This document shows, piece after piece, positions 1-10,619 of a stretch of DNA of 64,000 nt (its first letter is position 1; every line of letters begins with the position of its first letter). Source of the DNA: Sorex araneus (taxonomy: Eukaryota; Chordata; Mammalia; Eulipotyphla; Soricidae); the NCBI RefSeq assembly GCF_027595985.1, contig NC_073307.1, positions 48,462,509 to 48,526,508 of the forward strand. Reading direction: 5' to 3'. The notes beneath the pieces are model-generated. The model searched no databases, was not told the DNA's origin, and saw nothing but the letters and a program-made list of their open reading frames with translations. Both the position numbers and the translations under genes were made by a program.

Positions 1-73
1 AGCTACATAGTATTCCATTGTGTAGATGTACCAGAGTTTCTTTAACCAGTCATCTGTTTTGGGGCACTCTGGT
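1..73 (-). mobile_element. L1 ORF2 3'-end fragment (runs off window edge)
   Basis: Read on the minus strand it encodes the C-terminal L1 ORF2 segment that contains the W-Y-I-Y-T-M-E-Y-Y motif, and it parallels positions 722-795 of the next L1. It is cut at its 5' end at about 73, where the A-run and CCACGA target of the next insertion begin. Confidence 0.8.
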
Positions 74-78
74 AAAAA

Positions 79-99
79 AAAAAAAAAACCACGATTTTT
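79..99. repeat. Left target-site duplication of the young L1
   Basis: Ten A, CCACGA, five T. An exact 21-bp copy lies at 3927-3947 on the other side of the L1. Confidence 0.9.
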
Positions 100-150
100 T
101 TTTTTTTTTTTTTTTTTTTTTGAAGTTTTTTTTTTTTTTTTTTTTTTTTT

Positions 151-594
151 AATTAGAGAATCACCGTGAGGGTACAGTTACAGATTTATACACTTCTGTG
201 CTCACACTTCCCTCATACAAAGTTTGGGAACCCATCCCTTCACCAGTGCCCATTCTCCACCACCCGTAAGCCCAGTGTCCCTCCCACCCTCCCCAATCCC
301 ATCTCCCCCCCACCCCACCCTGCCACTGTGGCAAGGCATTCCCTTCTGCTTTCTCTCTCTAATTAGCTGTTGTGGTTTGCAACAAAGGTGTTGAGTGGCC
401 GCTGTGCTCAGTCTCTAGCCCTCATTCAGCCCGCAACTCCCTTCCCCCACATGGCCTTCGACTGCAATGTAGTTGGTGATCGCTTCTCTGAGTTGACCTT
501 TCCCCGGAACGTGAGGCCAGCCTCGAAGCCATGGAGTCAACCTCCTGGTACTTATTTCTACAGTTCTTGGGTGTTAGTCTCCCACTCTGTTATT
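151..594 (-). other. L1 3' UTR with G-rich tract
   Basis: This lies between the ORF2 stop and poly(A). The element's sense strand carries G-runs (C-runs at 258-325 on plus), followed by a GGGCACTGGTGAAGGGATGG motif and a terminal CTGTAACTGTACCCTCACGG-type end with an AATTAAA signal. The same 3' module recurs in other L1 copies here, including 14650-14881 and 60433-60665. Confidence 0.85.
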
Positions 595-3500
595 CTATAT
601 ACCATAGATGAGTGCAATCTTTCTATGTCTGTCTCTCTCTTTCTGACTCATTTCACTCAGCATGAAACTTTTCATGCCCATCCACTTAACTACAAAATTC
701 TTGACCTCCTTTTTTCTAACAGCTGCATAGTATTCCATTGTATAGATGTACCAAAGTTTCCTCAACCAGTCATCCATTCTGGGGCATTCGGGTTTTTTCC
801 AGATTCTGGCTATTGTAAACAGTGCTGCGATGAACATACATGTGCAGATGTTGTTTCGATTGTACTTTTTTGATTCTCTGGGATATATTCCCAGCAGTGG
901 TATTGCTGGGTCAAATGGGAATTCAATATCTAATTTTTTGAGAGTCGTCCAAATTGTTTTCCAGAAGGGCTGAACCAGTCGGCATTCCCACCAGCAGTGA
1001 AGAAGGGTCCCTTTCTCCCCACATCCTCTCCAACAGCGGTTGCTTTTGTTCTTTTGGATGTGTGCTACTCTCTGTGGTGTGAGGTGGTATCTCATGGTTG
1101 TTTTGATCTGCATCTCTCTGATGATTAGTGATGTAGAGCACTTTTTCATGTGCCTTTTGGCCATTCGTATTTCTTCCTTGGTAAAGTTTCTGTTCATTTC
1201 TTTGCCCCATTTTTTGATGGGGTTGGATGTTTTCTTCTTGTAGAGCTCAACCAGTGCTTTATATACCATTGATATCAACCCCTTATCTGATGGGTATTGT
1301 GTAAATATCCTTTCCCATTCTGTGGATAGTCTTTGTATTCTGGTCACTGTATCTCTTGCGGTGCAGAAGCTTTTAAGTTTAATGTAGTCCCATTTGTTGA
1401 TCTCTGTTTTTACTAGATTGCTTAGTTCCGTGTCACCTTTGAAGATACCCTTATCTTCAATATCTTGGAGGGTTTCGCCGACCTTGTCTTCAATGTACCT
1501 TATGGTTTGTGGTCTAATGTTGAGGTCTTTAATCCATTTTGATCTGACTTTTGTGCATGGTGTCAGGTCAAGGTCTAAACCCATTTTTTTGCATGTGGTT
1601 GTCCAGTTGTGCCAGCACCATTTGTTAAAGAGGCTTTCCTTGCTCCACTTCACTTCTCTTGCTCCCTTATCAAAGATTAGATGGTCATACATTTGGGGTT
1701 GTGTGTAGGGATATTCCACCCTGTTCCATTGGTCTACGGCTCTGCCTTTGTTCCAGTACCATGCTGTTTTAATTGTTACTGCTTTGTAGTAAAGTTTGAG
1801 GTTGGGGATGGTGATGCCTCCCATCATCTTTTTCCCAAGAATTGTTTTAGCTATCCTTGGACGTTTGTTATTCCATATGAATTTTAGGATTGCTTGATCC
1901 ATTTCTTTGAAGAATGTCATGGGTATATTTATAGGGATCGCATTGAATCTGTATAATGCTTTAGGGAGTATTGCCATTTTGACAACATTGATTCTCCCTA
2001 TCCACGAGCAGGGTATATGTTTCCATTTCCTCATGTCCTCTTTGATTTCATGGAGTAGCGTTATGTAGTTTTCTTTGTAAAGGTCTTTTACTTCCTTGGT
2101 TAAGCTGATTCCGAGGTACCTGATTTTCTGGGGCACGATTGTGAATGGGATTGCTTTTTTCATGTCCCTTTCCTCTGCCTCATTGTTTGCATATATGAAG
2201 GCCATGGATTTTTGGGTATTGATTTTGTAGCCTGCAACTTTACTGTATAAGTCTATTGTTTCTAAGAGTTTCTTAGTAGAGGTTTTAGGCTTCTCTAGAT
2301 ATAGTATCATGTCGTCTGCAAATAGTGAGAGTTTGATTTCTTCCCTTCCTATCTGGATGCCCTTAATCTCTTTTTCTTGTCTAATAGCTATCGCAAGTAC
2401 TTCCAGTACTATATTGAAGAGGAGTGGTGAGAGTGGGCATCCTTGTCTTGTGCCTGATCTCAGAGGAAAGGCCCTTAGTTTTTCCCCGTTGAGGATAATG
2501 CTTGCCGTAGGCTTGTGATAGATGGCTTCGACTATCTTGAGGAAAGTTCCTCCAAACCCCATTTTGGCAAGGGTTTTCATCATGAAAGGATGTTGGATCT
2601 TGTCAAATGCTTTCTCTGCATCTATTGATATGATCATATGGTTTTTATCTTTCCTTTTGTTGATATGCTGGATTATGTTGATTGATTTCCGAATGTTAAA
2701 CCATCCTTGCATCCCTGGGATGAATCCCACTTGGTCGTGGTGTATGATCTTTTTGATGAGTTGTTGGATCCTATTTGCTAGTATTTTGTTGAGGATCTTC
2801 GCATCGGTGTTCATCAGGGAAATTGGTCTGTAATTTTCTTTCTTAGTGGTGTCTTTGTTTGCTTTTGGTATTAGGGAGATATGTGCTTCATAGAAACTGT
2901 TTGGGAGAGTTCCTGTTTTTTCAATTTCCTGGAAAAGTTTGAGGAAAACAGGCAATAGGTCTTCTTTAAATGTTTGGAAGAATTCGCCAGTGAAACCATC
3001 TGGGCCTGGGCTTTTGTTTTTGGGGAGGTTTTTGATTACCGTTTCAATTTCCTTAACATTGATGGGTCTATTCAGGTATTCCAGGTCTTCTTTCTTCAGT
3101 CTTGGGAGATTGTAGGAATCAAGGAATCCATCCATTTCTTTTAGGTTCTCCTTTTTTGTGGCGTAAAGACTTTCAAAGTAGTCTCTAATGATCTTTTGAA
3201 TCTCACTGGTTTCTGTTATGATGTCCCCCTTTTCATTTCTGATTCGATTTATTAGAGTTTTCTCTCTTTCTTTCTTTGTGAGACTTGCTAGCGGTTTATC
3301 AATCTTATTTATTTTCTCAAAGAACCAACTCTTTGTTTCATTGATCTTTCGGATTGTTTTTTTGGTTTCGATGTCATTAATTTCTGCTCTAATTTTTATT
3401 ATTTCTTTCCTTCGGTCTGGTTTGGGGTCCTTTTTCTGGTCCTTTTCTAGGGTCTTGAGTTGTAAAGTCAAGCTATCTATGTGGGTCCTTTCTTCCTTCC

Positions 3501-3926
3501 TGAGGAATGCTTGGAGAGCTATAAATTTTCCCCTTAACACGGCTTTAGCTGCGTCCCATAGGTTTTGGTAGCTCGTGTCTTCATTCTCATTTGTTTCTAA
3601 GTATCTTTTGATTTCTTCCTTGATTTCCTTCTTGACCCACTCATTGTTCAACATGGAATTGTTTAATTTCCAGGTGTTTGATTTGATTTTCCGTATTTGT
3701 GGGTGGTTAGCTTCTATCTTCAGCGCATCGTGGTCTGAAAAGATGGTTGATACAATTTCTATTTTTCCGATTCTATTGAGGTATGTTCTGGGGCCCAGTA
3801 CATGGTCTATTTTTGAAAATGTTCCATGTGCACTGGAAAAGAATGTGTATTCTTTCTTTTTGGGGTGTAAGGCCCTGTATAGGTCTATTAGGCCTCTCTC
3901 TTCAATTTCTTCATTCAGGGTCAGTG
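595..3926 (-). CDS. L1 ORF2 protein, 5'-truncated but otherwise open
   Basis: The frame is open from the truncation at 3926 to the stop at 595, about 1109 codons; the first Met is at 3654. L1 ORF2p provides the endonuclease and reverse transcriptase for target-primed reverse transcription. Visible parts: the end of the endonuclease domain with the S-D-H catalytic motif at 3730-3738, which lies upstream of that Met in the same frame. Counting from that Met, reverse transcriptase motif A ([10 protein letters not shown]) is at residues 344-353, the FADD box at 445-448, and the C-terminal C-x3-C-x7-H-x4-C motif near residue 880. Full L1 ORF2p is about 1275 residues, so roughly the first 165 are missing. 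No stop or frameshift is seen. Without the N-terminal endonuclease, ORF1 and promoter it is not an autonomous element. Confidence 0.92.
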
Positions 3927-3947
3927 AAAAAAAAAACCACGATTTTT
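3927..3947. repeat. Right target-site duplication of the young L1
   Basis: Exact copy of 79-99. Confidence 0.9.
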
Positions 3948-4640
3948 AAAAAGAGATTTTCTAGTTGCTTCTCTGTTTCAGAATCACAAGTGTGTTCCAA
4001 ACAGGAAAGACATTTCATATTTATTATAAAACACCATCAATTAAATGCCCGATCATCTATTTTTAGAAGAGCTAATTTTCTCAGTGTGTAAAACAGATAG
4101 TCATTCAAAAGAAGTCTGGTATGATACTTTAGACCTTTGAAGAAAAAGAAAACGTGTCCTCTTATCTCTCCAACTGTTTTTATCTTACATGTCTTCAAAA
4201 CATAATGTTTGACAGAACATTTTTTTACTTCCTCAAATTTAAGACTTTAATTTATCAGAATAATTAGTAAATATGTTTATATGATAGTTTTAAGTGATGT
4301 TATATGATTATATCAAGGATATAATTATCACTATCCTCATTCTTAAAGAGTATATGATAGTACCAATTATGTTTTTATAAATTTTGTGTGCACATACATA
4401 CACATATAATTAACTTTTATTGCTTTATTTTTCACTATTTTTGCCAAATAATTTAATTTTTGATTAATACTAGAAAAAGAAGCATTTTAATACTCCTGCT
4501 CATCTTTAGTGTTCTTTTCGTCTATTAGTACAAGGTTTTTATTTGTACTATTTTCCTTCTCTCTTTGAACAGTTAGCTTTCTTAAAGGAGGGCCTACTGA
4601 CAACAAACTTACTTAACTCTTTTTGAAAAAACTTTATTCT
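3948..4640. other. AT-rich sequence without recognised features
   Basis: Pre-insertion flank of the L1. I see no gene, RNA or clear repeat here. Confidence 0.5.
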
Positions 4641-4654
4641 CTATTACTTTTTAT

Positions 4655-4815
4655 TTATTTGGGGGCCATGCCAACAATGTTCAGGGGCTACTCCTGGCCC
4701 TACACTCAGGAATTACTCCTGGTAAGCTCAGGGGATCACACGGGATGCTGGGGTTAGAACACAGGTCAGCTGCATGAAAGGCAAGTGCCCTACCCACTGT
4801 ACTCTCTCTCCAGCT
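4655..4815 (-). mobile_element. SOR-type SINE
   Basis: Antisense SOR: T-rich tail, then the antisense body (ctcctggccctacactcagg, gggatgctgggg) and the tRNA-like head ending ctctctccag. Confidence 0.8.
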
Positions 4816-5059
4816 ACTCTCTTTTACTTTCAAAGGATCATAGAGCACAGAATCTAATTTTTGTGGAGATCTTTATCCCAGTCTCTTAAATTCACTGTCC
4901 TATTGACTGCATGATTTCTGATGTAAGTCAAATATGATTTACTGTATTCATTTAAAAGTGAAAATATTGATGTACTCTCAGTATTGTTTTTGAGGGACAT
5001 GGTTGGTTTGGACAGCACCTATTGGCATTGATCTTATGGGGACATGGTACATTTGCACA

Positions 5060-5180
5060 GCATCCTTTGATATTGGTATTGAGGCTACTCCTGACTCTGT
5101 TCTGGGGTCACTCCTGACCACATATGATGTAGAAATGGAATCATGATCAGCCTCTCTACAGTCTCCCCAGACTTTCCTCT
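5060..5180 (-). mobile_element. Degraded SOR-like SINE
   Basis: Keeps the order ggctactcctgactctgttc, ggtcactcctgacc, then a corrupted head. Much diverged. Confidence 0.35.
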
Positions 5181-5589
5181 CGGAAGATTTCAAACGGAAA
5201 TACCGCTGGTAAATAATTTTGTAAACATTGAAGATGTATAAATAATTAATTTTCTACATGTATAAATTGCAAATCATTGTCACAATGTTATATCACCATA
5301 ATTATGATTATCATTATTATTGCCACCATAACAATCACATCACATAATGATCATTATTTTTTGCTTTCACATAATTATGAGCACAACTTAGATTAAAAGA
5401 CTGAGATAAAGCATAGCATTTCCCCATGGAATTTTCTATTTTGTCCATATTTATTTTTGGTTTTGGCAGAAAGGATAGGAATTCCAAAGAGATGCTCAGG
5501 AGGCCCATGCAATTCCCTGGTGATTTTTAGCCAACCAGACTTCTGGTTCAATGCAAGAGCCTGAGGAAGTGGTGCTGCTTAAGCCTGGA

Positions 5590-5725
5590 ATTAACTCAGC
5601 AATTATTGAATCCTCAGGGCATTTAGAGCTGCGTGCAGTGATGCTCTGGGGACTATATAGTGCTAGAGATCAAACCAACACTAGAAATGCTCTGTAATCT
5701 CTGCCTTACCTCCTGACCCCTCGTT
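5590..5725 (-). mobile_element. Degraded SOR-like SINE
   Basis: Weak match: gatgctctggggactatata, gatcaaacc and ctctgccttacctcctgacc resemble the antisense SOR body and head. Confidence 0.3.
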
Positions 5726-5729
5726 TTTT

Positions 5730-6080
5730 TAAAGTGAACGTAAACATTTACCTGGAAACCACACCTTTTGAAAAATACTTTTCTCTAAATTAAAGTATCT
5801 AGACTTAAATGCAGTTTACCAGATAGATACTTATGCTGTCTGACATTTCATTAGTTTCTTAGATTTATAGTTTGATCTCTGACACTCAAGTGTTGGTTTT
5901 TCTTTTCCATCTTCTTCTCATTTGTTCTCCTCTTCCTTTTCCCTTGACTTATTGTATGAATTCCTATGTTGTAGTTTTTTTTTAATTTCTACATAGTTTG
6001 GATTTTTAGACATGTTTAAAAATTTTTAGTATTTTTTTTAATCTTTAAATTTTGGTTTCAAATAATTTTATTGATAAGGC
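5730..6080. other. AT-rich sequence, nothing recognised
   Basis: No open frame, RNA gene or repeat family recognised. Confidence 0.4.

Positions 6081-6082
<2 letters not shown>

Positions 6083-6148
<66 letters not shown>
6083..6148. repeat. (GA)n microsatellite
   Basis: Nearly perfect GA dinucleotide run of about 65 bp. The reading frames across it (poly-RE / poly-SL) are low-complexity artefacts. Confidence 0.95.
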
Positions 6149-6153
<5 letters not shown>

Positions 6154-6839
6154 TACAATGAAAGAGCTCTTGATAAAGCTGACTTAGTTCTATACCCATC
6201 ACCACGTATGTTCCCCAGAGCCCCAAAAGTAAGCCCTAAGCAAGCCAGATGTAGTCCAAAAACCATAAAGAAAATAATAATTCTTATTTTTATTGACATA
6301 CGCCCTAGCACAGAAGTTTCCAGCACTAAAATTATGATTCAAATCTCATTACCAGGTCAGGTTCTGAAGTTGGCTCTGTGTTTTCAATTTTTTTGCATTT
6401 TTGTTTTACGTTTTAAAGCAGTTTATGATGCTATCTAAGTGTCTGATCTTGATGCATTGTTTTTGGTTGCTATGTAAGAAACTATAGTTAACAAGAATTT
6501 TTCTAATGTAAGATTCAAGGAGAGGAAAAGAAAAAAAAAACTACCAACTTAACAATCAACTCTCAGTCTTCGAGCCTATGCATCAGAAATGCTTTCTTAG
6601 TTGTATTTCTCAGCTCAATTCTCGGACAGAGAGGTTAGAGTACTCTAGAGTTGGTTACTGCCTTTATCCATGTGAGTTAATTTCTGATTCCCCAGAGGGA
6701 TAGAAGGCAAAAATCATTTCCCACTATTGTAGGTCTTATTAAGAATGGTGTGCATCATTAAAATAAATATGACAAAGTAAATTGTATCTCTTCATGTAAA
6801 CAGCATAGAATAAAGGAAATAAAATGACTCACTGATAAT

Positions 6840-7080
6840 TATGTCAAAAAATAAAGTATATAAGAAACAAATTAACAAAGGATGTTATTGCTTGTATATT
6901 AAAACTATAAATAACTATTAGAATTAATAGAAGCAAATGCAAGAAAATGGAAGATATTCCATATTTATGTGTTGGAATAATGACCATTCAATTAACAAAG
7001 GAAGAATTTAAATTACTATCATATCCAAGGCATTATGCAGACTCAGTGCATCCCCTATCAAAATTCTAATTAAATTCTTC
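6840..7080 (+). mobile_element. Old L1 ORF2 fragment
   Basis: Resembles degraded L1 ORF2 where the element encodes residues downstream of the reverse transcriptase, with the hallmark tract atgcagactcagtgcatccc and ctatcaaaattctaat. Confidence 0.55.
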
Positions 7081-7082
7081 AA

Positions 7083-7286
7083 TCACTATATCACTGCCAT
7101 CCTGTTGCTCATCGATTTGCTCAAGCAGGCACTAGTAACGTCTCCATTGTGAGACTTGTTACTGTTTTTGGCATGTCGAATACTCTATAGTTAGCTTGCC
7201 AGGCTCTCTGAAAGGGGCGGATGAATTGAACCCGGTCGGCTGTGTATAAGACAAACGCCCTATCCGCTGTGCTATCGCTTCAGCCC
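7083..7286 (-). mobile_element. tRNA-RTE composite SINE
   Basis: Antisense order: RTE 3' tail (ctgttgctcatcgatttgct, gtaacgtctccattgtgag), RTE 5'-derived body (gttactgtttttggcatgtc), tRNA-like head ending ctatcgcttcagccc. About 40 bp of the body is missing relative to other copies. Confidence 0.85.
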
Positions 7287-7294
7287 AAAGAGAC

Positions 7295-7304
7295 TATGTG
7301 TGTG

Positions 7305-7371
<67 letters not shown>

Positions 7372-7398
7372 ATATATGTATATGCATATACATATACA
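7295..7398. repeat. (TA)n/(TG)n microsatellite
   Basis: Alternating TATA and TGTG runs with a TATGCATA-rich end. Confidence 0.9.
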
Positions 7399-7403
7399 TT
7401 TTA

Positions 7404-7556
7404 AATTTTTTGGTTTTGGGGGGCCACACCTAGCTGTACTCAGGGATTACTCTGGGTGGATCTAGTGGATACTCCATATGTGAGGTGCCAGGGACTGAAC
7501 GAGGATCAGCTGTATTCAACACAAGTGCCTGACCTGCTGTACTATCTCTAGCCACC
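7404..7556 (-). mobile_element. SOR-type SINE
   Basis: Antisense SOR: gggggccacacctagctgta, tactcagggattactctggg, then a head ending tactatctctagcc. Confidence 0.75.
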
Positions 7557-7689
7557 AAGATTAAAAAAAATAATTGAAATAAAAAGAAATTCTTCAAGGA
7601 CATAAAAATGCAATTGATGTAAATATGTAAGCACAAGGCCAATTTCACCTAAAGAATAAAGACAATTTTCAAAAAGAAGAAGGAAACAC

Positions 7690-9180
7690 CTATTTCTAAG
7701 GCACACCAAGTAGCAGACTACCCCACCTCTGCCCCCACACCTTATGCTGAGTGCAGCCTGAATCCTAAAGAGGTTCTGAAATTTCACAGCCAGGCTGGAC
7801 TGTGAAAGCTGGAGGACCAATTTCCCAGTCACCCCCCAAATCACATGTCTGCTTCCAGAGACACACATAAACTACAATGAAACAACTCCATTGAAAGGCT
7901 TCATGATTCCCATCTACTTAGTCCCAGCCTGAAACCTAGGAATACTCATCTAGGTCTAAACAACATCATTAAGCATCAATGATACACTCTTTCCCTCATA
8001 AAATGCAATATCTAAGACTATGGGAAAATGTAAAACCCCAAGATATATACCCTGGGGGATTGCCACTGCCATCAAGTTAAAGATCTAAATAGAGGGAAAG
8101 GGATTTAAAAAATGCAACCTTAGAAATAACATGGCTAGACATGAAAAGCAAATAAATACACTTGAAGATAACATAAACAAATACACCAAGAAAGAAGAGG
8201 AAACAGAAAGAAGACGGAGGAGGGGAAAATAAGAGAACATAAGGGAAATTATTAACAACAAAGCAAAGGAAACAATTTTAGAACCATAGGAATATCAGAA
8301 GAAAGGGGGAAAGGATAAGAAGAGATAATCGGGGAGAATTTCCCAAAAGCTAGATGGTAGTACAAATACAACAGGTTCAAAGAGAACCAGCCAGAGTAAA
8401 CCCAGACCAAACTACACCAAGACATTTCTTAATCAAAAAACAAGAACCAAAGATAGAGACAGACTCCTAAGGCTGCAAGACAGAAACAAAACCTCACAAA
8501 CCAGGTAAGGGTCATTTGAGACTGCAGAGATTGGCCGGGAACAATGTAGCAATTGGGTTCTGAAGTTCTTGGTACCCTGGGGCTCTGTTAGGGTGGGAGG
8601 GGAACTCACCCACCTTCTTCAGGGTTGCTATAGATGATATAGCCTGGTTTAGGATCTAGAGGCATCTCTGTGGCGTATCATTCTGTAACATGTTCTTTTC
8701 TATTGCACCTTCTCTAAGATACATCACATTCTGGGGCCCAAAAGAACCATCCATAAAATCACAAAAATAGAAATCATACCAAGTATCTCTTCTCAGACCA
8801 CAAAGTCACAAAAGTAGAAATCAACCATGAAAAAAAAGTGGCAAAAAGCTAAGTAGTTGAAAACAAAACAACATATTCCTAAATTACAATTGGATTAAAG
8901 AGGAAATAAAAAGAAATCAGATTATTTGAAACAAATGAAAAGGCAGAATTTATGGGACACAGCAAAAGAAATACGAGGGGAAAATTCATAGCTCCTCAGG
9001 TACTTATCAGGAGGGGGGAAAAGGCTCGAATTGACAAGCTTACCTGTTAACTAGAGAAACTTTAAAACAAACAACAAATGAATCTCAAAGTTAAAAAGAA
9101 GGCAGTAGACAATTAAAATTATAGCAGAAAGCAATACAAAAGGTCTCATGAAACCAAGAGCTAGTTGTTTTTTCTTAAAA
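7690..9180 (+). mobile_element. Old L1 (L1M/HAL1-like), ORF1 to early ORF2
   Basis: Degraded. About 8280-8510 resembles the L1 ORF1 region (gagaatttcccaaaagctag, caagacatttcttaatcaaa). About 8700-9170 resembles early ORF2 (aaatcaaccatg, ctagttgttttttctt). It appears to continue at 10620 after the insertions at 9235-10563. No open frame survives. Confidence 0.5.
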
Positions 9181-9234
9181 AATGTAGGAGTATTGCTATT
9201 TGTTCAGTATTCCATTGATTTAGCTGATTGAACT

Positions 9235-10257
9235 GGGCATGAACTCCATCTTACTTTTTTTTAGTTTTATCACCATGAGATAGAGTTACAAAGCTTTCAT
9301 GTTTGAGATTCAGTCATATAATGATGGAACACCCATCCCTCCACCAGTACACATTTTCTACCACCAATATCCCCCTCTCCCCAACACCCCAGTCCTCACC
9401 CTGTCTCTATGGCAGACAATTGCCCCAATACTCTCTCTCTAATTTGGGGCATTATGTTTTGCTCAAATTTTCCCACCACCATTTAAGCCTACCTGCCAGG
9501 GGCAGACTCTAGATAACTTATTTTCCATTGCTCATTTTGAATATCATGAGAGCTCACATGGCTGAGATTATAAATGTAAATTTTTAGATTGTAAATGGTT
9601 GGGTTCCAGAGATATCTCTGTATGGCACTGATCCATTTTGGGACTCACTTGGGAGTCTCTGGGCCAGGGCTGTTGATGCACTAAGATGGCACCCGGAAGC
9701 AAATTGTGGGCATGACAGCCATTCTGTAGGTGGGTTGGGGATCTGGGGGGGGGACAGCCTGCATCCTCTGCCTCCATGTACCGTGGAGATTTAGTCCTGG
9801 AACCTGCATATCTGGGCCTTGCCTGTGGAAGCTCTTGGTCACTAGGATTCCATCTGGAGCAGGCGGGGAGGCTGCACCTGCTCCATATGAGGTGCCCTGG
9901 TAAAATTGGCTCAGTATGGGGCCCTGAGAGATCTCCGGCTCTGTGGTGTCTTCTGGGACTTGCTGCTGTGTCTCTGGGCCAGGGCTGTTGGTGCGCTAAA
10001 ATCCACATTACAAAATTTTCAACAGATTACAGGGTGGTGCTGGAGTTGGTTCATGAGGGTGACTGCCAATGCTTCCATGTGTATTGGGAATTGATGGAAG
10101 ATAGTTCACCCCAACTCTGAGAAAGCCTAGAGATTTCAGTTCCAAAACCCTCATACCAGAATTTTCAGCAGATTATATCTTGGTGAGGTATGTCCTGATA
10201 CAGTGGAGTCAGACCAGGGATATGGTAGCAATTTTGGATTGTGGAAGCAAGTGTCTG
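9235..10257 (-). mobile_element. ORF-less element with L1-like 3' end
   Basis: Minus-strand order: a GC-rich 5' module (about 9590-10257) then a 3' module (9235-9590) ending in the L1-style terminus (cactggtggagggatgggtg type, A-tail). The segment at 9820-9905 matches the reverse complement of 21110-21200, so the GC-rich module is a shared repeat. The motif ctctgggccagggctgttg occurs twice, near 9657 and 9970. I could not find an ORF. It inserts into the old L1. Confidence 0.6.
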
Positions 10258-10369
10258 TTAAGGGCTGTGCTTTGGCGGGCCACCAGGCCAACCCGCCCCC
10301 TCTGATTTACCCCAGTATGTTCTGCCATGCACGGGTCCAAGATTAACTGTTTTTTTTCTATCTCTTTCG

Positions 10370-10563
10370 AGATTTATTGATTCCTCTGTCCCTCTTGGAG
10401 AGCCCGGCAAGCTACCAAGAGTATCCTGCCCGCATGGCAGAGTCTGGCAAGCTACCCATGGCATATTCGATATGCCAAAAACAATAACAACTCTCACAAT
10501 GGAGACATTACTGGTGCCCGCTCGAGCAAATTGATAAACAATGAGATGACAGTGCTACAGTGC
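10370..10563 (+). mobile_element. tRNA-RTE composite SINE, head missing
   Basis: Body (agagcccggcaagctaccaa, gatatgccaaaaacaataac) and RTE-like tail (gagacattactggtgcccgc) on the plus strand. The tail ends in a cagtgctacagtgc variant. The tRNA head is absent. Confidence 0.85.
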
Positions 10564-10619
10564 ATGAACAACTTTAAGTCATCAAGCTTGAGAACCTAAA
10601 ATAAATGCATGAATCCTTA

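Larger units (their letters stand above)
100..3926 (-). mobile_element. Young 5'-truncated L1 (LINE-1)
   Basis: About 3.8 kb of L1 on the minus strand: poly(A) seen as T-runs at 95-150, a 3' UTR at 151-594, and ORF2 from 595 to the truncation at 3926. It is flanked by a perfect 21-bp duplication. On the element's sense strand the insertion point reads TTTTT/AAAAA, the classic L1 endonuclease target. The exact duplication and uninterrupted ORF2 point to a recent insertion. ORF1 and the 5' UTR are absent. Confidence 0.95.

Noticed and set aside
370-873. Open frame on plus of 167 aa (and 3575-3949, 3218-3571)
   Set aside because: Antisense shadows of the young L1 3' UTR and ORF2.
9568-10120. 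Frames of 146 and 114 aa on both strands
   Set aside because: Both fall in the GC-rich module of the ORF-less repeat and look like composition effects.
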